Assembly (NCBI RefSeq): GCF_009769735.1
Contig: NZ_WSRO01000002.1
Coordinates: forward strand, 4,786,001 to 4,850,000
DNA from: Streptomyces sp. BA2
GTDB taxonomy: Bacteria; Actinomycetota; Actinomycetes; Streptomycetales; Streptomycetaceae
Direction of reading: 5' to 3'
Length of the DNA: 64,000 nucleotides
Under the pieces are notes generated by a model. It saw only the letters and a list, made by a program, of their open reading frames with translations, had not been told where the DNA came from and ran no database searches. How positions within the stretch are numbered: the first letter of the stretch is position 1; the number at the start of each line of letters is the position of its first letter. The position numbers and the translations under genes were made by a program. Of the stretch, positions 56,172 to 64,000 are shown piece after piece.

Positions 56172-56858
56172 ATGAGCAGACGCTCCGGCATCCTCGAGTT
56201 CGCCGTGCTCGGCCTGCTGCGCGAGTCCCCGATGCACGGCTATGAGCTGCGAAAACGGCTCAATACATCGCTGGGAGTGTTCCGCGCCTTCAGCTACGGG
56301 ACGCTCTACCCCTGCCTCAAGACGCTGGTCGCCAACGGCTGGTTGATCGAGGAATCGGGCGGCACCCCGGAGGAGGCCCTCGCGGCCCCCCTCTCCGGGC
56401 GCCGCGCCAAGATCGTCTATCGGCTGACGGCGGAAGGTAAGGAGCACTTCGAGGAGCTGCTCTCACAGACCGGCCCCGACGCGTACGAGGACGAACACTT
56501 CGCCGCCCGCTTCGCCTTCTTCGGGCAGACATCGCGGGACGTACGCATGCGGGTGCTCGAGGGGCGTCGCAGCCGCCTCGAGGAGCGTCTGGAGAAGATG
56601 CGCGCCTCCCTGGCCCGTACTCGGGAGCGCCTGGACGACTACACGCTTGAGCTGCAGCGGCACGGAATGGAGTCCGTGGAGCGCGAAGTGCGCTGGCTGA
56701 ACGAGCTCATCGAGAGCGAGCGCGCGGGGCGGGACCAGCAACGGTCCGCCCCGGACAGCTCCGCTCAGCACGACAGCACATCTGGGGAGTCGGGCGGCCT
56801 GCCCCGGCGGCGGGACATGAACCCGCCGCCGGATCCGTCCGATGACACCGCCAAGTGA
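56172..56858 (+). CDS. PadR-family transcriptional regulator
   Basis: This 228-residue protein has an N-terminal PadR winged helix (about 1-95: [68 protein letters not shown]). A long helical C-terminal domain follows (about 115-190), typical of PadR subfamily 1. GGGAGG precedes the ATG at 56172. The pairing padR-ino1 also occurs in mycobacteria (Rv0047c-Rv0046c), so regulation of inositol synthesis is likely. Confidence 0.92.
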   Translation: MSRRSGILEFAVLGLLRESPMHGYELRKRLNTSLGVFRAFSYGTLYPCLKTLVANGWLIEESGGTPEEALAAPLSGRRAKIVYRLTAEGKEHFEELLSQTGPDAYEDEHFAARFAFFGQTSRDVRMRVLEGRRSRLEERLEKMRASLARTRERLDDYTLELQRHGMESVEREVRWLNELIESERAGRDQQRSAPDSSAQHDSTSGESGGLPRRRDMNPPPDPSDDTAK

Positions 56859-56917
56859 GGCCCCGCGGTCCGCAGGGTCTCATCCGGAATACACAGATCA
56901 CACAGGGAGCAACCGGA

Positions 56918-58000
56918 ATGGGTTCGGTTCGCGTAGCCATCGTCGGCGTGGGCAACTGCGCCGCCTCGCTGGTCCAGGGCGTCGAGTACTACAAGGACGC
57001 AGACCCGGACACCAAGGTCCCGGGCCTGATGCACGTCCAGTTCGGCGAGTACCACGTCGGCGATGTCGAGTTCGTCGCCGCGTTCGACGTGGACGCCAAG
57101 AAGGTCGGGCTCGACCTCGCTGACGCCATCGGCGCCAGCGAGAACAACACCATCAAGATCTGCGACGTGCCGAACAAGGGCGTCACCGTCCAGCGCGGCC
57201 ACACCCACGACGGTCTGGGCAAGTACTACCGCGAGACGATCGAGGAGTCCGCCGAGGCCCCCGTCGACGTCGTCCAGATCCTCAAGGACAAGCAGGTCGA
57301 CGTCCTCGTCTGCTACCTGCCGGTAGGTTCCGAGGACGCCGCGAAGTTCTACGCGCAGTGCGCCATCGACGCCAAGGTCGCCTTCGTCAACGCCCTTCCG
57401 GTCTTCATCGCCGGCACCAAGGAGTGGGCCGACAAGTTCACCGAGGCGGGCGTCCCGATCGTCGGTGACGACATCAAGTCGCAGGTCGGCGCCACGATCA
57501 CGCACCGCGTGATGGCGAAGCTGTTCGAGGACCGCGGTGTCCGTCTCGAGCGCACGATGCAGCTCAACGTCGGCGGCAACATGGACTTCAAGAACATGTT
57601 GGAGCGCGACCGCCTCGAGTCCAAGAAGATCTCGAAGACGCAGTCCGTCACCTCGCAGATCCGCGACCGTGACATGGGCGCCGACAACGTCCACATCGGC
57701 CCGTCGGACTACGTCGCGTGGCTCGACGACCGCAAGTGGGCGTACGTCCGCCTCGAGGGCCGCGCCTTCGGTGACGTTCCGCTGAACCTGGAGTACAAGC
57801 TCGAGGTCTGGGACTCCCCGAACTCGGCGGGTGTCATCATCGACGCCCTGCGCGCCGCGAAGATCGCCAAGGACCGCGGCATCGGCGGCCCGATCCTCTC
57901 CGCGTCCTCGTACTTCATGAAGTCCCCGCCGGTGCAGTACTTCGACGACGAGGCGTACGAGAACGTCGAGAAGTTCATCAAGGGCGAGGTCGAGCGCTAG
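56918..58000 (+). CDS. ino1: Inositol-3-phosphate synthase
   Basis: This 360-residue enzyme converts glucose 6-phosphate to inositol 3-phosphate using NAD. It has [22 protein letters not shown] (NAD site), [41 protein letters not shown] and [22 protein letters not shown] with catalytic lysines, [11 protein letters not shown] and [15 protein letters not shown]. Inositol feeds phosphatidylinositol and mycothiol in actinomycetes. It lies 59 bp after padR and ends at a hairpin. Confidence 0.95.
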   Translation: MGSVRVAIVGVGNCAASLVQGVEYYKDADPDTKVPGLMHVQFGEYHVGDVEFVAAFDVDAKKVGLDLADAIGASENNTIKICDVPNKGVTVQRGHTHDGLGKYYRETIEESAEAPVDVVQILKDKQVDVLVCYLPVGSEDAAKFYAQCAIDAKVAFVNALPVFIAGTKEWADKFTEAGVPIVGDDIKSQVGATITHRVMAKLFEDRGVRLERTMQLNVGGNMDFKNMLERDRLESKKISKTQSVTSQIRDRDMGADNVHIGPSDYVAWLDDRKWAYVRLEGRAFGDVPLNLEYKLEVWDSPNSAGVIIDALRAAKIAKDRGIGGPILSASSYFMKSPPVQYFDDEAYENVEKFIKGEVER

Positions 58001-58046
58001 CGAGACACAGAGGGGCGCGCTAAAGCCCGCCGCTTGAACAGCTGTT

Positions 58047-58079
58047 GAGGGTCCTCGGGCAATCCGCCCGGGGACCCTC
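58047..58079 (+). terminator. Terminator after ino1
   Basis: A 14-bp stem (58047-58060 with 58066-58079, one T-G pair) with loop AATCC lies 46 bp past the stop. Confidence 0.82.
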
Positions 58080-58101
58080 CTCGTATGTGAGGCTGTGCCC
58101 C

Positions 58102-59358
58102 ATGGCTGTCGTCGGTGACCTGCGCATACTGCTGCGCCTGCGGGACTTCCGGCGCCTGCTCGCCGTGCGGCTGATCTCCCAGGGCGCGGACGGCGTCTAT
58201 CAGGTGGCCCTCGCGACGTACGTCGTCTTCTCGCCGGAGAAGCAGACCTCGCCGGCGGCGATCGCCTCCGCGATGGCGGTGCTGCTCCTTCCATACTCAC
58301 TGATCGGCCCCTTCGCCGGCGTGCTCCTCGACCGCTGGCCACGCCGTCAGGTCTTTCTGTACGGCAACCTGCTGCGGACCGCTCTCGCCTCGGTGACCGC
58401 GGTGCTGATGCTGAGCGGCGTGCCGGACTGGCTCTTCTACGCCTCCGCGCTCTGCGTCACCGCCGTCAACCGTTTCGTCCTCGCCGGGCTCTCGGCGGCG
58501 CTGCCGCGCGTGGTCGACGACGAGCGCCTGGTGATGGCCAACTCCCTCTCACCGACCGCGGGGACACTGGCCGCCACCGTGGGCGGCGGTCTCGCGTTCA
58601 CCGTGCGCCTGGTGGGCTCCGACTCGGACGCGGCGGTCGTCCTGCTCGGGGCCGCCCTGTACCTCTGCGCGGCGCTCGCCTCACTGCGGATGGCGCGTGA
58701 CCTCCTCGGCCCGGACCCTGAGCTGGTGCGGCCGCGGCTCGGCGCGGCACTCTCCGGTACGGCGCGGGACCTGGCGGCCGGGGTGCGGCATCTGTCGCAG
58801 CGGCGCCCGGCCGCCCGCGCGCTCCTCGCGATGACACTCATGCGGTTCTGCTACGGCGCCCTGACGGTCATGGTCCTGATGCTCTGCCGGTACGCCTGGT
58901 CGTCCTCGGAGTCCGACGGGCTCGCCCTGCTCGGCCTCGCCGTGGGCGTCTCCGGGGCGGGCTTCTTCGCGGCGGCCGTGGTGACTCCCTGGGCGGTGAA
59001 CCGGCTGACGGCCGGCGGCTGGATCGTCACCTGCGCGGGCGCCGCGGCAATCCTGGAACCGGCGCTCGCCCTCCCCTTCACCCCCGCCCCGCTGCTCGTC
59101 GCCGCGTTCCTGCTCGGCCTGACGACACAGGGCGCGAAGATCGCCACGGACACGGTGGTGCAGTCGGCGGTGGACGACAGTTTCCGTGGCCGGATCTTCT
59201 CGGTCTACGACGTCCTGTTCAACGTCGCCTTCGTCGGCGCGGCGGGAGTAGCCGCGCTGATGCTGCCGCCTGACGGGCGATCGGTTCCGCTGGTGGTCAC
59301 GGTGGCCGTTATCTACGCAGCAATTGCTGCCGCTATGGCCAGGTTTGACGTGCAGTAA
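58102..59358 (+). CDS. MFS transporter
   Basis: This 418-residue protein has about ten to twelve helices: DFRRLLAVRLISQGADGVYQVALATYVVF at the start, GVLLDRWPRRQVFLYGNLLRT as motif A (D-R-W-P-R-R), and PLVVTVAVIYAAIAAAMARFDVQ at the end. The group resembles the MFS proteins next to ino1/cca in other actinomycetes; substrate unknown. The ATG at 58102 has GAGG ten bases upstream. Confidence 0.87.
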   Translation: MAVVGDLRILLRLRDFRRLLAVRLISQGADGVYQVALATYVVFSPEKQTSPAAIASAMAVLLLPYSLIGPFAGVLLDRWPRRQVFLYGNLLRTALASVTAVLMLSGVPDWLFYASALCVTAVNRFVLAGLSAALPRVVDDERLVMANSLSPTAGTLAATVGGGLAFTVRLVGSDSDAAVVLLGAALYLCAALASLRMARDLLGPDPELVRPRLGAALSGTARDLAAGVRHLSQRRPAARALLAMTLMRFCYGALTVMVLMLCRYAWSSSESDGLALLGLAVGVSGAGFFAAAVVTPWAVNRLTAGGWIVTCAGAAAILEPALALPFTPAPLLVAAFLLGLTTQGAKIATDTVVQSAVDDSFRGRIFSVYDVLFNVAFVGAAGVAALMLPPDGRSVPLVVTVAVIYAAIAAAMARFDVQ

Positions 59359-59376
59359 GTGTCACATCAGTGACAC
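59359..59376. promoter_or_regulatory. 18-bp inverted repeat after the MFS gene
   Basis: GTGTCAC-ATCA-GTGACAC begins directly after the MFS stop and lies about 100 bp before the next gene. With a 7-bp stem it is weak for a terminator, so an operator for the downstream gene is equally possible. TATAAC near 59415 may be that gene's -10 box. Confidence 0.5.
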
Positions 59377-59471
59377 AGAGCACCTCTGGACTTCAGAGAT
59401 GTCACCGCACCCCTATAACTTACGGACGTCGTATCCGCGCCATCGCGCTTCCGTTCGAGGGGGATCCCCAA

Positions 59472-59945
59472 GTGACTACTCCGCCCCAGGGCCAGAATCC
59501 GTACGGCCAGGGCGTGCAGCCGCACCCCGGGCAGCCGGGCCAGCCCGGCCAGCCCACCGTGCCGCAGCAGCCTTACCCGCCGTACAACCAGGGGGCGCCG
59601 GTTCCTCCTCCGGCCGCGCCGAGTGGTGGCCGCGGCAAGAAGCTCATGCTGCGCATCGGTGGCTTCATAGTCGTCGCCATCCTTATCGCCGCCGGTAAGT
59701 GGTACTTCGGCCAGAGCGACGCCGAGACGACCGCCGTCGGTGACTGCCTGCATAACAAGGGCACGCAGTCCGCGCCGGACCTCAAGAACACCGACTGCTC
59801 CTCGAGCGACGCCGAGTTCGAGGTCATCGAGAAGTTCGACGACACGAGCAGCGTCAGCAAGTGCGATGCGGTCAAGGGGACCGAGGTCTCCTACTACCAG
59901 ACCGGTAGCGGCCACGACGTGGTGCTCTGCCTGAAGAACAAGTAA
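59472..59945 (+). CDS. Small anchored protein with proline-rich head
   Basis: This 157-residue protein starts at GTG 59472, after GAGGGGG. The first 60 residues are Pro/Gln/Gly-rich (QGVQPHPGQPGQPGQP), a style common in actinobacterial anchored proteins. Then come a basic stop (GRGKK), one membrane helix (LMLRIGGFIVVAILIAAGKWYF) and a roughly 75-residue extracytoplasmic domain with four Cys, able to form two disulfides. This is the LppU/SCO3897-like type found in streptomycetes; function unknown. Confidence 0.82.
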   Translation: MTTPPQGQNPYGQGVQPHPGQPGQPGQPTVPQQPYPPYNQGAPVPPPAAPSGGRGKKLMLRIGGFIVVAILIAAGKWYFGQSDAETTAVGDCLHNKGTQSAPDLKNTDCSSSDAEFEVIEKFDDTSSVSKCDAVKGTEVSYYQTGSGHDVVLCLKNK

Positions 59946-59958
59946 CGGCATACGCGAA

Positions 59959-59994
59959 AGGGGGCACTGTTTCACGTGAAACAGTGCCCCCTTC
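59959..59994. terminator. 36-bp perfect palindrome with parS at its centre
   Basis: Arms of 18 bp (59959-59976 and 59977-59994), no spacer, lie 14 bp past the stop of the anchored-protein gene and upstream of the convergent cca end. It should act as a terminator. Confidence 0.85.
59970..59983. promoter_or_regulatory. parS site
   Basis: Exact GTTTCACGTGAAAC, embedded in the 36-bp palindrome. Confidence 0.94.
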
Positions 59995-60007
59995 GCATGT
60001 CCGGATC

Positions 60008-60039
60008 CGGTGCGATGTTTCACGTGAAACATCGCACCG
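60008..60039. terminator. 32-bp perfect palindrome with parS at its centre
   Basis: Arms of 16 bp (60008-60023 and 60024-60039), no spacer, lie ten bases past the cca stop (minus strand). It should terminate cca. Confidence 0.82.
60017..60030. promoter_or_regulatory. parS site
   Basis: Exact GTTTCACGTGAAAC in the second palindrome, 47 bp from the previous parS. Confidence 0.94.
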
Positions 60040-60048
60040 CGCCTCATC

Positions 60049-61491
60049 TCACTCCTGTGCGGCCCACCACTCCTTGAGCGCCGCGATCGCCGCGTCCCGC
60101 TCCATCGGCCCGTTCTCAAGGCGCAGCTCCAACAGGAATTTGTAGGCCTGACCGATCACCGGGCCCGGCCGCACATCCAGAATCTCCATGATCTCGTTGC
60201 CGTCCAGGTCGGGGCGGATCGAGTCCAGCTCCTCCTGCTCCTGGAGCCGCGCGATGCGCTCCTCCAGGCCGTCGTACGCCCGCGACAGCGCATTGGCCTT
60301 GCGCTTGTTGCGCGTCGTGCAGTCGGACCGGGTCAGCTTGTGCAGCCGGCTGAGGAGAGGGCCCGCGTCGCGTACGTAGCGGCGTACGGCCGAGTCCGTC
60401 CACTCACCCGTCCCGTAGCCGTGGAAACGCAGGTGCAGCTCGACCAGGCGCGAGACGTCCTTCACGAGCTCGTTCGAGTACTTGAGCTCCGTCATCCGCT
60501 TCTTGGTCATCTTGGCGCCCACCACCTCGTGGTGGTGGAAGGAGACCCGGCCGTCGTCCTCGAAGCGCCGCGTCCGCGGCTTCCCGATGTCATGCAGCAA
60601 TGCCGCGAGCCGCAGCGTCAGGTCCGGGCCGTCCTCCTCCAGCGCCATCGCCTGCTCAAGGACGATCAGCGAGTGGTCGTAGACGTCCTTGTGGCGGTGG
60701 TGCTCGTCACTCTCCAGACGCAGCGCCGGGAGCTCGGGCAGTACGCGCTCGGCGATGCCTGTGTCGACAAGTAGAGCCAGTCCCTTCGCCGGGTACGGCG
60801 AGAGGATCAGCTTGTTCAGTTCGTCACGGACACGCTCCGCGGAGACGATGTCGATGCGCTCGGCCATCGCCTTCATGGCGGCGACGACCTCTGGAGCCAC
60901 CTCGAAGTCGAGCTGCGCGGCGAACCGCGCGGCCCGCATCATCCGCAGCGGGTCGTCGGAGAAGGAGTCCTCCGGGGTGCCAGGAGTACGCAGGACCCGC
61001 TCCGCCAGGTCATCGAGCCCTCCGTGCGGGTCGACGAACTCCTTCTCCGGGAGAGCGACGGCCATCGCGTTGACGGTGAAGTCACGGCGTACGAGGTCTT
61101 CCTCGATGGAGTCGCCGTACGACACCTCGGGCTTGCGCGAGGTCCTGTCGTACGCCTCGGAGCGGTACGTCGTGACCTCGATCTGGTAGCCATTCTTCTG
61201 GCTGCCCACCGTGCCGAAGGCGATCCCGACCTCCCACACCGAGTCCGCCCACGGCCTGACGATCTTCAGTACGTCCTCGGGGCGGGCATCGGTCGTGAAG
61301 TCCAGGTCATTGCCGAGCCGGCCAAGGAGCGCGTCTCTGACCGACCCGCCGACCAGGGCAAGGGAGAACCCGGCCTCCTGGAATCGGCGGGCAAGGTCGT
61401 CCGCGACAGGGGACACACGCAGCAGTTCACTGACCGCGCGGCGCTGCACCTGGCTCAGTGCGCTGGGATTTTCTTCATTGGCGTTCGGCAC
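60049..61491 (-). CDS. cca: CCA tRNA nucleotidyltransferase
   Basis: This 480-residue class II nucleotidyltransferase has LALVGGSVRDALLGRLGNDLDFTTDARPED (catalytic GGSVRD and DxD), DLVRRDFTVNAMAV, DDPLRMMRAARFAAQL and an HD domain LAALLHDIGKPRTRRF. It adds or repairs the CCA end of tRNA, or extends RNA 3' ends; streptomycetes have this one CCA-adding enzyme. GTG 61491 starts the conserved part. TACCCT 8 bases upstream may be the -10 of a leaderless message. The longer frame upstream is not coding. Confidence 0.94.
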   Translation of the reverse strand: MPNANEENPSALSQVQRRAVSELLRVSPVADDLARRFQEAGFSLALVGGSVRDALLGRLGNDLDFTTDARPEDVLKIVRPWADSVWEVGIAFGTVGSQKNGYQIEVTTYRSEAYDRTSRKPEVSYGDSIEEDLVRRDFTVNAMAVALPEKEFVDPHGGLDDLAERVLRTPGTPEDSFSDDPLRMMRAARFAAQLDFEVAPEVVAAMKAMAERIDIVSAERVRDELNKLILSPYPAKGLALLVDTGIAERVLPELPALRLESDEHHRHKDVYDHSLIVLEQAMALEEDGPDLTLRLAALLHDIGKPRTRRFEDDGRVSFHHHEVVGAKMTKKRMTELKYSNELVKDVSRLVELHLRFHGYGTGEWTDSAVRRYVRDAGPLLSRLHKLTRSDCTTRNKRKANALSRAYDGLEERIARLQEQEELDSIRPDLDGNEIMEILDVRPGPVIGQAYKFLLELRLENGPMERDAAIAALKEWWAAQE

Positions 61492-61684
61492 AACAGAAAA
61501 GGGTACGTGCCCCGGACGCCCCCAGCCGCCCCGTTTTCGGCGGGGCCTCCGAGGCCGCGCGCCCCTCCCCGGCCAGGTCTTCCGATCATGTGGAGCAGTC
61601 CGCGGCACTTCGCCACAGCGCACCTCGTTACCATGCGTGGACGCACAACCGACGACCACTGACGACGACGAGGACGGGCAACGC

Positions 61685-64000
61685 GTGGCCGAGGCGGCAG
61701 ACTTCCCGGGGACCAGTCCCTCACCTGCCCGCCGGTGGCTGCGGCGTACGGCAGCGTTGCTGGCCGGCGCCCCATTGCTGGCCGGCATGCTGCAGGTGTC
61801 GGCGGAGCCGACCGCGCACGCCGCGACGCCGAGCGCGCCGGCGGACGCCACCGGTTCGAACACCGTCGACGTCTCGCTCAACAAGCTCACACCGACCGCC
61901 CCGTCGGACGGAGACACGCTCACCGTTTCCGGCACGGTCACCAACGAGGGCAAGCAGGCGGTGACAGGGGCCGAGGCCGGGCTGCGCCTGGGGCCGACCC
62001 TGAACGGCCGGAGCCAGATCGACTCCGCCGCCAAGCGCACCGGCTACCAGCCGGGAGCCGACGGCACTGAGGTCGGCGGCAAGTACGTCAAGAAGTTCTC
62101 CAAGCTCGCCCCCGGCGCCCGCCAGGACTTCAGCATCTCCGTCCCGGTCAAGGCCCTGGACCTCGGCGCCGACGGCGTCTACCAGCTCGGCGTCTCCCTC
62201 ACGGGCCGGACCGCCGCCCAGCCGTGGTCCCAGGTGCTCGGCTTCGAGCGGACCTTCCTGCCCTGGCAGCCAAGCGCCGCCGGCACGAAGACCAAGACGA
62301 CCTATCTGTGGCCGCTCATCTCCACCGCGCACCTCACGGCGGAGACCGGCTCGGACGAGCAGCAGACGCCCGTCTTCACGGACGACGACCTGGCCAAGGA
62401 GCTCGCCCCGGGCGGCCGCCTGGAGCAGATGCTGTCCCTGGGCCGCCAGCTCGATGTCACCTGGGTCATCGATCCCGACCTGCTGGCCTCGGTCGACGCG
62501 ATGACGCGGAACTACCGAGTACAGACCGCCGACGGGAAGAGCACCACGGCGGGCAAGAACCAGGCGGTCGCCAAGGAGTGGCTCAACAAGCTCGAGCAGA
62601 CCGTGAAGGACAAGAAGGTCGTCGCGCTGCCCTTCGCCGACCCCGACCTGGCCTCGCTCGCCCACAACGGCAAGGCCGTCACCGGCTACCTGGGCCAGCT
62701 CAAGGACGCCACCGATGTGGGTGCGGAGGCCGTGGAGGTCATCCTCCACGTCAAGCCGCAGTCGGACTTCGCGTGGCCCGTGGACGGCGCCCTCGATCCG
62801 TCGATCGTCGATGTCTCCACCTCGGCGGGCGCCCACTCGGTGATCGCCCGTAGCGACAGCCTGCGTGAGGGCGACGCGCTGCCGTACACGCCCAACGCCG
62901 CCCGGCCCATCGGCGGCGGCACGACGGCCGTGGTGGCCGACGCACGCCTCTCCACGGCCTTCCAGGGCGACATGACAGGGGCCGAGAGCTCCACGCTCGC
63001 CGTGCAGGAGTTCCTCGCCCAGAGCCTGATGGTCACGCTGCAGGACCCGGACAAGCAGCGCAGCATCGTCGTCGCCCCGCAGCGCATGCCGTCCGCCAGC
63101 CAGGCCCAGTCGATGGCGAAGGCGCTGACCGCCCTCTCCGACGAGCGCTGGTCGGAGCCGCAGGGCCTGTCGACGGCGGCGAAGGCGAAGCCGGACCCGT
63201 CGGCCACGACCCAGGTGCCGTCGGCCAAGTCCTATCCGGCATCGCTGCGCAAGCAGGAGCTGCCGCAGTCGGCCTTCAAGTCCATTCAGAACACCCAGAG
63301 CAAGCTCAACCGCTTCCAGACGATCCTCAGCGAGCCCGACCGCGTCATCACGCCCTTCGGGCGGGCCATAGACCGCGAGATGTCGACGTCCTGGCGGGGC
63401 AGGGCAGCCGAGGCGGCGACATTCCGCCAGGGCGTGGAGAACTACCTGACCACGCTCATCGAGCAAGTGGCGCTGATCAAGAAGTCCGACGCGAAGCTCT
63501 CGGGGCGCAGCGCGACGATCCCGGTGACGGTGCAGAACAACCTGGTCCAGGGCGTCGACCACATGGTTCTGCGCCTGACGTCGGAGAACCCCACACGCCT
63601 GAAGATCGGTGGCAAGGCCTACTCGGAACAGGCGGTCAAGGTCGCGGGCGGCCACGCCCAGTCGGTGAAGTTCACCACCACGGCCAACGCCAACGGCCCG
63701 GTCCCGGTCTACGCCCAGCTCTACACCGAGGACGGCCAGCCGTACGGCGAACGGGTCAAGTTCGACGTGAACGTCACCGAGATCACCCTCACGGTGATGC
63801 TGGTCATCGCGGGCGGCGTGCTGCTCCTCGTGCTCGCCGGGTTCCGCATGTACACGCAGCGCAAGCGGGCCGCCCGGCAGCAGGCCGAGGAGGGCCCGGA
63901 CGACGGACCCGACGGCGAGTCCGGCCCGGAGTCGGGGGAGGACGACCCCGAGCAGCCGAGTGACCCGACACCGGACACCGCTCCGGAAAGCACCGACCCG
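61685..64000 (+). CDS. Secreted DUF6049-family protein, 3' end outside the window
   Basis: At least 772 codons, open to the window edge. A signal peptide (RRWLRRTAALLAGAPLLAGMLQVSA..AHAA) leads into a large extracytoplasmic region. It includes an Ig-like stretch (NTVDVSLNKLTPTAPSDGDTLTVSGTVTN) and late ITLTVMLVIAGGVLLLVLAGFRM, a membrane helix (about residues 698-722) followed by a basic, then Asp/Pro-rich cytoplasmic tail. This is the DUF6049 type conserved before murJ near oriC in actinomycetes; function unknown. GTG 61685 was chosen with GAGGA upstream; GTG 61637 is in frame and possible. Confidence 0.85.
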   Translation, partial: MAEAADFPGTSPSPARRWLRRTAALLAGAPLLAGMLQVSAEPTAHAATPSAPADATGSNTVDVSLNKLTPTAPSDGDTLTVSGTVTNEGKQAVTGAEAGLRLGPTLNGRSQIDSAAKRTGYQPGADGTEVGGKYVKKFSKLAPGARQDFSISVPVKALDLGADGVYQLGVSLTGRTAAQPWSQVLGFERTFLPWQPSAAGTKTKTTYLWPLISTAHLTAETGSDEQQTPVFTDDDLAKELAPGGRLEQMLSLGRQLDVTWVIDPDLLASVDAMTRNYRVQTADGKSTTAGKNQAVAKEWLNKLEQTVKDKKVVALPFADPDLASLAHNGKAVTGYLGQLKDATDVGAEAVEVILHVKPQSDFAWPVDGALDPSIVDVSTSAGAHSVIARSDSLREGDALPYTPNAARPIGGGTTAVVADARLSTAFQGDMTGAESSTLAVQEFLAQSLMVTLQDPDKQRSIVVAPQRMPSASQAQSMAKALTALSDERWSEPQGLSTAAKAKPDPSATTQVPSAKSYPASLRKQELPQSAFKSIQNTQSKLNRFQTILSEPDRVITPFGRAIDREMSTSWRGRAAEAATFRQGVENYLTTLIEQVALIKKSDAKLSGRSATIPVTVQNNLVQGVDHMVLRLTSENPTRLKIGGKAYSEQAVKVAGGHAQSVKFTTTANANGPVPVYAQLYTEDGQPYGERVKFDVNVTEITLTVMLVIAGGVLLLVLAGFRMYTQRKRAARQQAEEGPDDGPDGESGPESGEDDPEQPSDPTPDTAPESTDP

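Noticed and set aside
61721..63655. 644-codon minus-strand frame opposite the DUF6049 gene
   Set aside because: The plus-strand gene has a signal peptide and membrane helix; the opposite frame is compositionally a shadow.

Overview
The window is high-GC actinobacterial DNA and almost certainly comes from a Streptomyces core chromosome. The sporulation pair ssgR-ssgA, an F420-type LLM oxidoreductase, a fused cydCD, Streptomyces-type DnaA boxes (TTGTCCACA), repeated ParB sites (GTTTCACGTGAAAC) and a Rex operator in front of cydA all point there. Gene order (cyd, thiC, ssgA/ssgR, ptpA, dnaB, rplI-rpsR-ssb-rpsF, femX, PBP, padR-ino1, cca, DUF6049) matches, as I remember it, the S. coelicolor arm next to oriC. 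The origin should lie to the right of base 64000. I saw no insertion sequence, prophage, CRISPR array, tRNA, rRNA or antibiotic cluster.

Layout. 1-4372: a translationally coupled operon of an M24 peptidase-like protein, an EphD-like hydrolase/dehydrogenase fusion, a metal-dependent hydrolase and a MerR regulator, followed by a DnaA-box cluster. 4523-8177: kptA, an LLM oxidoreductase, a Cof-type HAD phosphatase and a secreted M23 peptidase. 8323-16367: a GAF sensor kinase that may bind heme, then the cydA-cydB-cydCD oxidase operon under a Rex operator. 16440-20472: hisC, a 22-bp palindrome, a LacI regulator and a metallophosphoesterase. 20660-26874: a membrane protein, riboswitch-controlled thiC, a YibE/F membrane protein, ssgA, ssgR and a small membrane protein. 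27065-31228: cupin, holin-like membrane protein, ptpA with a coupled PLP lyase, LysR, NUDIX. 31297-43096: a flavohemoprotein with a long proline-rich head, HAD, membrane protein, GNATs, GlcG-like protein, an MFS/MarR divergent pair, serine hydrolase, methyltransferase with a divergent MocR regulator, and a DHFR-like protein.

43128-64000: replication, translation and envelope genes. These are dnaB with a second DnaA-box cluster, a MATE exporter, the rpsF-ssb-rpsR-rplI operon, femX, an alanine-racemase-fold protein, a GT87 mannosyltransferase, a class A PBP, padR-ino1, an MFS protein, a small anchored protein, cca and the start of a DUF6049 secreted protein.

The strongest signal beyond single genes is chromosome-organisation sequence laid over ordinary genes. 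There are nine parS sites, several at the centre of perfect hairpins between convergent genes and two at translation starts, plus two DnaA-box clusters flanking the dnaB side of oriC. A second recurrent oddity is short tandem duplication across or beside stop codons. I found no wholly new multi-gene system.
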